A DNA stretch of 64,000 bases from Corbicula japonica (lineage: Eukaryota > Mollusca > Bivalvia > Venerida > Cyrenidae): the NCBI GenBank assembly GCA_038501625.1, contig JAZAYU010000257.1, positions 1 to 64,000 of the forward strand. Reading direction: 5' to 3'. Under the pieces are notes generated by a model. That model had not been told where the DNA came from. It worked only from the letters and a program-made list of their open reading frames with translations, and did not search any database. How positions within the stretch are numbered: position 1 is the stretch's first letter; every line of letters begins with the position of its first letter. Below, piece by piece: positions 56,091 to 64,000 of this stretch. The translations under genes were made by a program, and so were the position numbers.

Positions 56091-57345
56091 AATCAAAGGG
56101 GTAGGTATAAAATACGCAATGGAAAAATGGACCGCAATGGAAACAAAATACGCAATGGAAATTAAAAAAAGTATTTTTTGTAAATATTTTTGTTTTATAT
56201 GAATAAATAACACTGATTGAATATTTTATAATCAAGAACATTATATTTTTAATATTAGCTAGGTGTCCGGGTTTTCCATTCGTCAATATTATTGAAATAC
56301 CTACTTTAAACGCTGCGCAATGGAAATTCACGTGCGCGCAATGGAAATGTACATCTAGGATATTTTGCTTTTTTTATTGTATTAGTTTGTAATTGCTCAG
56401 TAAAATTTATTTAGTTAAGAAATGAAACTGTAATCGAACATGAAACGAAATACATTTATTAGATTGACGGTTTTCGAATATCGCCAAATGGAAGGTAACA
56501 TGTACGAAATGGAAATGTAAAACTTATTTCTTCACTATTTTGAATGCATGTAGGATTAATCACACGTTCTAGTTATAATATAAATAAAGGAGTACCTTTA
56601 TAAATTAAATAAATTTTCATAAAAATCACATTCAATTTTGAGGCTTATTTGAAGACCGCGGTTGTGTAGATATTTCGTGCGCAATGGAAATTTTCATGTA
56701 CGCAATGGAAAATGAAAATCACGATCTTCAACTAACTTTGTGTTCGCAAATGCAAATGATCACATGCATAAGCTTCAGGGCGTTAGTCTTATAAATAATC
56801 AAAGAAATTATTCGTACAATTATTACTTATAACTGGAATAAAAATATGTTTCAAGACTACGCAATGGAAATGCACATGTACGCAATGAAAAAGAAATCAC
56901 GATTGACGAGTGCAAACAAACAAAACTATAATAAAAAATACATAAATTTGTAAAAAAAAAACAGTCTTATTTCATATGTCGATGCCTATTTAAGGACCAG
57001 GTCCGATCATTGTAATAATGATCGCCCATCCGATGGAAAAAAAACTATAATAAAAAATACATAAATTTGTAAAAAAAACAAAACAGTCTTATTTCATATG
57101 TCGATGCCTATTTAAGGACCAGGTCCGATCATTGTAATAATGATCGCCCATCCGATGGAAAATGAAAATCACGATCTTCAACTAACTTTGTGTTCGTAAA
57201 TGCAAATGAACACATGCATAAGCTTAAGGGCGTTACTCTTATAAATAATCAAAGAAATTATTCGTACAATAATAACTTATAACACCTCAATGAATAAAAA
57301 TATGTTTCAAGACTACGCACTGGAAATGCACATGTACGCAATGAA
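56091..57345 (+). repeat. Left arm with CGCAATGGAAAT words
   Basis: Words at about 56118, 56132, 56150, 56313, 56335, 56505, 56682, 56702, 56859, 56880, 57315 and 57335. After the triplet at the tip they come in pairs about 20 bp apart. A 121-bp direct duplication (56918-57038 and 57041-57160) and a larger one (56700-57000 and 57158-57455) expand this arm. Confidence 0.88.
56918..57160 (+). repeat. 121-bp tandem duplication
   Basis: ACTATAATAAAAAATACATA through CCATCCGATGGAAAA occurs twice, almost unchanged. Its CTATTTAAGGACCAGGTCCGA and CGATCATTGTAATAATGATCG blocks recur a third time, diverged, at 57609-57655. Confidence 0.92.
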
Positions 57346-58126
57346 AAAGAAATCACGGTTGACGAGTGCAAACAAACAAAACTATAATAAAGAATACATA
57401 CATTTGTAAAACAACAGTCTTATTTCATATGTCTGCGCCTATTTAAGGACCAAATTCAACACCAGAGAAATTAAACCGTTTAACAGGGTCTCTTTAAAGG
57501 AAAACACAGTTGCGCGAATTCATTCCCCCGCGAATATGTTATTTTCTGGTTTTGCGCGGAAATTCGTCACCGCGAAATCAAATGATGCTACAGTATAGAT
57601 AGTCGGGACCTATTTAAGGTCCAGGTCCGACCATAATGGTCGTCCATCCGACTGTGTCTATAATTGTCGTTTTGCCTTTTTTATTGGCGTAGTTGAACGT
57701 TCTGCTCTTTCTCTTTTAACCTGCTTTGGTTTTTTCCCGGCCGTTGGAGTTTTCATTAATGTTCTGGTATGGATCGAAATTGTACTATTTAATGGTGTAA
57801 TTACTGAGTTGCGCTCAACCCGGGGCTAGGCGGCGTGGGTAGTAATATGCATTCCCATTACTGCTCATGAACAGGCTAAATCAAACCGAGCCTGCAGTAT
57901 TTTCATATTTGTCGTGTTCGGTTTCTTTCAAAGTTCCCCTTTCATCTATTTCATTAAAGGTCTGGCGTCATTACTTGAAATTACAATTCCACTGTTTTGT
58001 CGTCCTTTATCCTCGCGAAACTTTTTTCTTAAGATTCTCGTTGTTGTTCAGTTAAATTTGACCACGCGTATATGTCTATCAGATGATGAGCAAAATCCGG
58101 CGCCGGTTTATAGTTGCCTTTATTTC

Positions 58127-58575
58127 TTATTGCGCGACATTCGTTCGATTTTTTTCTCCGTTGATCACCTCGTACAATAGTTCAATAAATTTAGGTATGT
58201 CCGTCGACTTCAAAGTTTTAAGAATATGGTTAGCGCTTTCGCTATTGTTGTTCGTCGAATTTTGTGTTATGCGATTTTTTCGCGACGGCTCAATGACATG
58301 GCTGACTAGAAGGTGTATCAGTTTATTTTCAAAGTATGGTTGGAATTTCTTGTCTGTGATATTATTATCTTTGTTGGCTATGAATTGTTTCAGGCGTTCA
58401 ACTCGGGTGTCGAACAATATATTCAACCAATGCCAACATTGTCCGGTAAGTATGCGAAACTGTCTGGTATATTTCCAAACCATGTCACCCGTCTTTTAAA
58501 GTGTTGTGCACCTTTCGGAGAGGCTTTCAAAGTCTGATACATCGGGTGTATTACCAGAATATGTGAATCGAGCGG
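58127..58575 (-). pseudogene. Transposase C-terminal region (MULE-type-like) with in-frame stop
   Basis: The minus frame holds KFQPYFENKLIHLLVSHV, then NSTNNNSESANHILKTLK and IPKFIELLYEVINGEKNRT. The N-N-x-E/S-x-N-H block and its surroundings resemble the C-terminal part of transposase-like ORFs common in bivalves; I assign this from memory. Upstream, ARFTYSGNTPDVSDFESLSE is in the same frame but is cut off by a TAA at 58496-58498. An acceptor-like CCACAG precedes 58575. No catalytic DDE core was found between here and 60794, so the gene is decayed or deleted. The plus-strand 138-codon frame here is its shadow. Confidence 0.65.
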
Positions 58576-59686
58576 CTGTGGTTCTAGAGGTATGTAATTC
58601 CTTTTTCCTGCTGTCATCTTCTCTGTGCAATATTCATTGTTTCGCTTTATTATACAAGCTACAAAACTTATTAAAGAGAGATAGACCGAGGTAGGTTTCA
58701 TTGTCAAACATTCTATTGGAAGTATATCGGTATATAACTTGTAATTGGGGAACTAATTTGCACAGCACGAATTATGTTGATATTATAATTATTCTGACGT
58801 TTCTATATAAATTTATGTAAATGTATATATTATAGAATACTACACCGCCGTGGTAACATCATATTTCGCGTGGGACAAAGTTTCGCGCATGGTAAATGCG
58901 CAAAAATTACACTACATAAAATTGCACACATCACATGTTGAGCTAGAAATATAAAGTGGCGCAAAAATGCGTGATTATATCTTTAGCGCGAAAATCTTTC
59001 CTGCGAAACATTAAGATATCACTCATGAAAACTGTGAGATAAATGAGTTTATTGAGAATCACATTTCATTCTGTTCAGGATACAAATATTCTAAACTAAT
59101 TTACACATTACACTGTTCTAACTACACCAGTCATATTTTTTAATTTCTCAGCAAGGATTCGGGATATACACTTCAAACTTGAAATATTATAAGTTACATC
59201 ATTTTCACTTGTTTGTATGAAACATTTATTAAATTCTGTTCACGCGTTTAGAAAACACTTGACATTTAATCAATGAGTAAAACCAAAAGTCACAAAATTG
59301 TTGTTATATTCTCCGTAAACGAAAATTCATGTCTCATTGTTTTTTTATCGATGTAGTTAGAACATTGATTTTAAGTGTATTTATATAAAAATAAAACACC
59401 CTTAAGAAAAAAAAGGGTTTTGGTACAAAAATGTCTGATAAAATAAACTAACAACTGTATGATATTTCCATAATAGGTCTTATCAAAATATTTCATAAGG
59501 TCTCTTATCTAATCCATTATCTGTGAACGCCCTTAGACATATCAACTATCAGGGTCCAAAAAACAGCTTAGGAGGATATCAATTAGGGGGCCGTCCAGTT
59601 ACGATGTCTAAATAAAACGATAAATGCCCCTTTTAAGCTCCGCCCTTTTGAAAACGAAGCTAGCAAGCCGCGCCCTCTTGCCTTAA

Positions 59687-60467
59687 GGTAAGACCTGTGT
59701 AATGAATACCTATATCCAGAAGAGTATCCAAGGGAGGTAACTATAGTAGTAAATTAGATTAGATTTCTCTCATGCAAGAGGACCATGGTTCAAATCCCAC
59801 AGGAAGCTATTTTTTTTTGTAAGCCTAGAGCTTAAATAATTGGCATACTTCTTTTTTCCTGCGTAATTCTGTCATTGAATATAAAATTCTCATGATTTAA
59901 ACTAAAATAAGCAAAATAATCAAGATTAAAGGGGTTTTCGCTATCAGAATAGTGTTTATTCAAGTCATCAATCTGAAAATTTCTAAAACTGGACGGTAAA
60001 CTTCTCTGAAATTTTGTTTAAATTTTGTTTAAGGTATATAGTTAAAAAATGGTAAAGTTTGGTATATTGCACCAATCAGGACTTTGCACAATTTTCATTA
60101 ATTTAGTCTCGTGAAATATAAAAAATGCATTTTTTAAATTTATTTGGTCAAAAAATGTCATTTTAAGATAAATTCTGTATTTATATATTATATCTTAAAT
60201 TGGTTTAGTAAAATATAACATATTTTGGATAAACTGTAAAAAAATTAGGGTTGAATTTATCAATAACAAAAAATTTTGTCACCGATTAAAGAAATAGGAT
60301 ACTTTCACGTTTTTTCTCACTTTTTTAAAATAAAAAAAGCTAAAAATCTCAAAAACTACACGGTGAAAATCATTAAAATTTTGCATACAAGTCAGTGGTA
60401 TGAAGCAGTTGATGAAAATATAATCAGATGTTGGATTCTTAATAGTGCCTATTACACAGGTCTTACC
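59687..60467. mobile_element. 781-bp TTAA-flanked MITE nested in the 6.1-kb element
   Basis: Inverted tips GGTAAGACCTGTGTAAT (59687-59703) and its inverse (60451-60467) are perfect over 17 bp and flanked by TTAA at 59683-59686 and 60468-60471. A box-B-like GGTTCAAATCC at about 59788-59798 inside it recalls a tRNA-derived SINE, but I see no convincing A box. Confidence 0.9.
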
Positions 60468-60793
60468 TTAATACAATAAATTCAAACACTCAATTTATCA
60501 ATAATTGTTAAAAGAACCCGATTTATATGTTTTATGTATCTGCACGACAGCTAATGATGAATCAGTGAAATATATAAAATTGAATGAAGATATATAAAAC
60601 TGTGTCAATTAACCATTCCAGTTTTCATACCCAAATTCAAGTTTGATATCACATATATGCAGTTTCAGCACGTTTTCCATATTTTATATAATAGCACTTT
60701 ATAGCTAGACCCCTTAAAATACATAATAGGATTAAGCTTCTGGGATTATGCATTACTATTTTATGTGATTTTCACTTGTGAAACATAACTTAC

Positions 60794-60865
60794 CTCACAG
60801 AGAAGACAATCGTCCACACATTTCTTCTGGCACGAACCACACGGGAACCTGCGTTTTCGTGGCAT
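60794..60865 (-). CDS. First exon of the 6.1-kb element's gene: Cys-rich zinc-binding start
   Basis: ATG at 60865 opens MPRKRRFPCGSCQKKC, and the exon ends at a strong donor GAG|GTAAGT after 24 codons. The spacing CX2CX3CX3CX2C resembles the first half of a PHD-like finger that opens several mollusc transposon proteins. It is on the same strand as, and upstream of, the transposase remnant at 58127-58575. It is thus the likely N-terminus of the element's own protein. Intervening exons were not found and a MITE sits between. Confidence 0.5.
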
Positions 60866-61009
60866 TATAACAATTAATGTCTTCGTTATCACACAGAGTT
60901 CTTTAAAGTAACTTAATATTATATCACACTGCACAACACACAATATAACGAAGGAAAGCTTTTAGTGATGTAAATGTCATGTCAGAATTAACTTATCGCC
61001 GATCCATTG

Positions 61010-62211
61010 ACTGCCTGTCAATGGAAATTATTTTTGTACGTCATTTCTTGCGAAAAACTCTTTTGTCAATAGGGAAACGGCACTGTTTGTTGTTGGGAAC
61101 AGTAATTTTGGGGAATGGGAGAGGTGATTGAATTGGGAAATATTAAATATTTTCAAAGAAGTTCTCGAGTATGCCCGTAAAACACGGTATTCATTTCCAT
61201 TGCGTGCACGGGAATTTACATTGCGCAAGATTTATCGTATGTTTTTCAATATCATTTCCTATTATAAAACTTGGACACTTGACTAAACGTTTACAAAATG
61301 TTTTTGATTGATAACAAATTCAATAATTGTTGTAAAATCTTACAAAAGGCAACCAAATATCAATTAAAACAAACTCTTTATTTCAATTGCGTACACGTGA
61401 ATCTCCATTGCGCACGATTTTTGAGGATTATTTCATATATATTGGAAACCTGAACACTAAGACATTATTTAAAAAAATATTTCATGTTTATGGCCGATGA
61501 AATATTATTGAAACATCATTTATAAGTCAATTTTCATTCAAATATTAGAGAATAGCAATAAAATCACGATCTTCATTTCCATTGCGTCCACAGGAATTTC
61601 CATTGCGCAAGAATTATTAAGGTATTTCATTAATATTTACGAATCTAAAACCTGGACACTTGGTTTAAATAAAAAATAATATGTTTGGTTGTTATAATAT
61701 TCAATCTTTGTTATAAATTCTTATAAAAACAAATATTTACACAAATAAATATTTTTTATTTCAATTGCGTACACGTGAATTTCCATTGCGCACGATTTTT
61801 GAGGATTATTTCATATATACTGGAAAACTGAGCACTAAGACATTATTAAAAAAATATTTCATGTTTATGACCGATGAAATATTATTAAAACATCATTTAC
61901 AAGTCAATTTTCATTCAAATATTAGAGAATAGCAATAAAATCACGATCTTCATTTCCATTGCGTCCACAGAAATTTCCACTGCGCAAGAATTATTAAGGT
62001 ATTTCATTAATATTTACGAATCTGAAACCTGGACACTTGGTTTAAATTAAAAATAACATGTTTTTGGTTGATATAATATTCAATCTTTGTTATAAATTCT
62101 AATAAAAACATATATTTACACAAAATAAATATTTTCTATTTCCATTGCGTATTTTGTTTCCATTGCGGTCCATTTTTCCATTGCGTATTTTATACCTACC
62201 GCTTTGATTGT
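61010..62211 (-). repeat. Right arm with CGCAATGGAAAT words
   Basis: On the plus strand it reads TTTCCATTGCG or TTTCAATTGCG near 61195, 61380, 61575, 61760, 61952, 62139, 62158 and 62175, with partners about 20 bp on (61220, 61402, 61594, 61780, 61973). Segments near 61377-61670 and 61757-62045 are a tandem duplication of about 378 bp. Confidence 0.88.
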
Positions 62212-62782
62212 TTCACTGCGTATGCCTTTAGTTCTGTAGATACATTTATTTACTGATAACTACTGAGTGAGAGTCTACTCTTGTGCTATTCTTGACTGTT
62301 TCACTGCACATGTCTGTACTTATTTTCTGATAACGAGGGAGAAAGAGTCTAGATTGACCCATGTTTCGGGTAATATATTATCTTTAGTTTAATTTGCGTT
62401 AGCCTCCTAATGAAACTCTTCACAAGAAACCGCACGAACAATCGAAAAATAGAAAATCGCTTGATACGATTGTAAATAGAAGCATTTAACCACAAGAGTA
62501 AGAAAATCAATTAGATATAATATCTTATGAACATTTTCTTTAGTTTCAATTAATGTCAATCGATTTTTTGATTGCATTTGACATCTGAATATTTGCACAA
62601 CTGGATATGTAGTCGGATAGTACCCGGGGTTTCAAGATGGAACTTATTTAGCCCTACCATTTGTGCGCAACAAGGGCTTTTCTATATATACGATGGTCGT
62701 CCTTCGTGCACAACCCAGTTACTATTCAAATCAATGCGGAAAATTTAAATATGATTCTTGAAAATAAACAGGCTTTCCAGCG
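62212..62782. other. Stretch without a supported gene
   Basis: Contains a diverged direct duplication of about 80 bp (TGTTTCACTGC...CTGATAAC...GAGTCTA, about 62217 and 62297). Otherwise nothing is recognised. Confidence 0.5.
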
Positions 62783-62868
62783 TTCCTAGTTTTCCCTAGT
62801 TTTTTGAATTGGCTACTAGTTTTTCCTAGTTTTTACAAAAAGCTCCTAGTATTCCTAGTTTTTACTAA
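62783..62868 (+). repeat. CCTAGTTTTT repeat element, copy 2
   Basis: TTCCTAGTTTTCCCTAG and ACAAAAAGCTCCTAGTATTC match the layout at 44060-44175. Confidence 0.75.
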
Positions 62869-63279
62869 AATAAAGAAGTATTTTTTTCATAATTACAAGT
62901 TTCAATCCTTTAAATCATGTTTTGCAAAGTATTTTTACAGCTGATGTTCAGAAGCTGTTTAGTTGACATGTTCCTATCAGAAAGGGAATGAAAATAACCT
63001 GATGTTAATTCACTTTTTGGGGAAAATTGCATGATTTTAAAGAAATTGTCTGAGGCAAAGGCGTCCATAAACGGCCCCTACTAAAGAAGAAAAAAAGCCC
63101 TGAGTTTGGAGAAATTTCCATTGTATCTTAGCCTGGAGAGGTGTAACGTTATCAATTTTATACTAGCTCTATATAAATAGAGTTAAATATAAACCAAGAT
63201 GAAACACCAGAAGAACCAGAAGCCATTGAGACTGAAAATGAAAGTGATCAATCTAATGAAATATGTGTCAGTTTGGCGT
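62869..63279. other. Stretch without a supported gene
   Basis: A short acidic frame (DETPEEPEAIETENESDQ, near 63199-63260) runs into the LTR at 63280. It could be a truncated exon or part of an older element. Confidence 0.35.
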
Positions 63280-63490
63280 TGTGGTAGGCAAAGAATGACT
63301 CCAAGAGTATTCAACAGTATAATAACACTTTATTATAGCATGATGTTAACTGTGCGATTGCAAGAGTAGAACTGACTCTGTGCGGTTTAAGCATGCATGA
63401 ATATATTGTAAAGATAAATGATATTATAGTCAGCACAGGGGTATAGCATAAATGTATAGCACGATTAAACATAATCATCATATTACAACA
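63280..63490 (-). repeat. 3' LTR of an LTR retrotransposon, 211 bp
   Basis: In minus sense it begins TGTTGTAATATGATG and ends TTTGCCTACCACA, so TG and CA ends are present. An AATAAA signal lies near 63333. Confidence 0.75.
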
Positions 63491-63504
63491 TCTCCCTTTT
63501 TTTG
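63491..63504 (-). promoter_or_regulatory. Polypurine tract of the edge LTR element
   Basis: In minus sense CAAAAAAAGGGAGA abuts the LTR start. Confidence 0.75.
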
Positions 63505-63778
63505 AAAATAAACAAACTTTAATAAACATAGCTGCTTTAATGTAAACGTTTATTTGTGAATGAAATTCTTCCTGTGGTTAATGTCCAGGCATATCATATT
63601 TCACTGATGTAGAATGTCTTCTAATCATCCATGGGTTAGGTTAATATCCAGATTATAAATGTCACAAAACAATTGTTGAGAGATAAACAAATAATTAGGC
63701 TAGCGCTGTTCTGTTGTTTCCATAACAGAGGAAATAAATGACATTTTAATCTTGCATTATCACGGATACTGATTATTC

Positions 63779-64000
63779 TCACATTGATTCAATTATTTTG
63801 GGTGTAACTGTTCTGCCATATCTAGAAATATAAGGTTTGCTCTTGTCTTCAGCTCTAGCTGAAAATGATGATTCAGGTTTCGCCCGGGGATCTTTTGGCT
63901 GGGGAGGCTGAGGTTCACAGGGGTTTACATTTATTAACTGTGGTGGTACGTTAATATCAGGTGTTTCTGGTATGGAAAAATCTGGGAGAATTTGAGGATG
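63779..64000 (-). CDS. C-terminal end of an LTR-retrotransposon polyprotein (partial)
   Basis: The minus frame is open from the window edge to TGA at 63781-63779. It reads a proline-rich segment (NVNPCEPQPPQPKDPRAKPE) and then YISRYGRTVTPKIIESM. An RxGRTVxxP ending after a proline-rich linker is usual at the C-terminus of Gypsy/Metaviridae Pol, after the integrase. A polypurine tract and LTR follow in the right order, 275 bp on. The rest of the element lies beyond 64000. 63505-63778 is non-coding. Confidence 0.7.
   Translation of the reverse strand, partial: HPQILPDFSIPETPDINVPPQLINVNPCEPQPPQPKDPRAKPESSFSARAEDKSKPYISRYGRTVTPKIIESM

Larger units (their letters stand above)
56091..62211. mobile_element. 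6.1-kb TIR transposon with repeat-built arms
   Basis: The tips AATCAAAG-N-GGTAGGTATAAAATACGC (56091) and its inverse (ending 62211) pair and continue through AATGGAAAAATGGACCGC. Similarity runs on for hundreds of bases at lower identity. Each arm (about 1.1-1.3 kb) is a string of roughly 190-bp subunits with a pair of CGCAATGGAAAT words about 20 bp apart. The interior has a minus-strand gene remnant (60794-60865 and 58127-58575) and a TTAA-flanked MITE. I could not identify a target duplication. The transposase remnant suggests a MULE-like relation, which is uncertain. Confidence 0.85.

Noticed and set aside
58083..58537. Plus-strand 138-codon ORF with hydrophobic stretches
   Set aside because: It is antisense to the minus-strand transposase remnant, which carries the recognisable motif.
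58850..59020. CGCGAAA-rich MITE (also 57490-57600)
   Set aside because: GCGCGAAA words recur, but I could not pair the ends into an inverted repeat.
59788..59798. tRNA gene from the box-B-like GGTTCAAATCC
   Set aside because: No A box at the right distance and no cloverleaf visible.

Overview
The window is non-viral eukaryotic genomic DNA: AT-rich, intron-bearing, and made almost entirely of repeats. Its repeat repertoire points to a bivalve mollusc, probably a heterodont clam or mussel relative. The clues are pearl-like elements with tandem cores of about 145 bp, a foldback family built on GTAGATCCAGATCAG-type words, TTAA- and CTTTAA-flanked MITEs, and a twelve-cysteine secreted protein resembling oyster Cvsi protease inhibitors. 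This assignment is an inference from remembered families, not from a database search.

Layout. 1-6320 is a satellite array of a 401-bp unit whose copies look identical. 6.3-12.5 kb holds a dispersed repeat, a foldback element, a cluster of the word GTAACGGAAATGAC, a frameshifted 5'-truncated LINE (about 9.37-11.42 kb) and a composite of inverted repeats. 12778-15948 is a complete TIR transposon with an 8-bp target duplication; it carries a broken OTU-type peptidase gene (+) facing an SGNH-hydrolase-like gene (-). 16.4 kb is a MITE. 18.8-20.25 kb is a four-exon FLYWCH-MULE transposase-like gene with a frameshift. 21.7-24.5 kb is a degenerate tandem array of about 195-bp units, interrupted by a 1,015-bp TIR element whose empty site survives in a neighbouring repeat unit.

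24.5-41 kb is MITE and foldback territory. It holds two pearl/HINE-like elements (26.6-28.1 and 35.4-36.9 kb), the second inserted inside a foldback copy. It also has a near-perfect 65-bp-arm hairpin (33.8 kb), a 42-bp minisatellite (37.3-38.2 kb) and several TIR elements. 41147-43275 is the best candidate host gene: a three-exon secreted protein with twelve cysteines whose last exon has been expanded seven-fold by a 47-bp tandem repeat. 50.4-53.8 kb is a gag-only LTR retrotransposon on the minus strand. 56.1-62.2 kb is a 6.1-kb transposon with TIRs of about 1.1 kb made of repeat subunits that each carry paired CGCAATGGAAAT words. It encodes remnants of a minus-strand zinc-finger/transposase gene and is itself invaded by a TTAA-flanked MITE. 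The window ends in the 3' end of another LTR element.

Two results stand out. One is the pairing of OTU and SGNH genes inside one TIR transposon. The other is that several apparently unrelated elements carry iterated short words of about 12-15 bp in or near their ends, which suggests a shared subterminal-repeat strategy for transposase binding. Nothing here forms a metabolic pathway. Apart from the Cys-rich gene and one or two orphan exons, I see no convincing host coding sequence.
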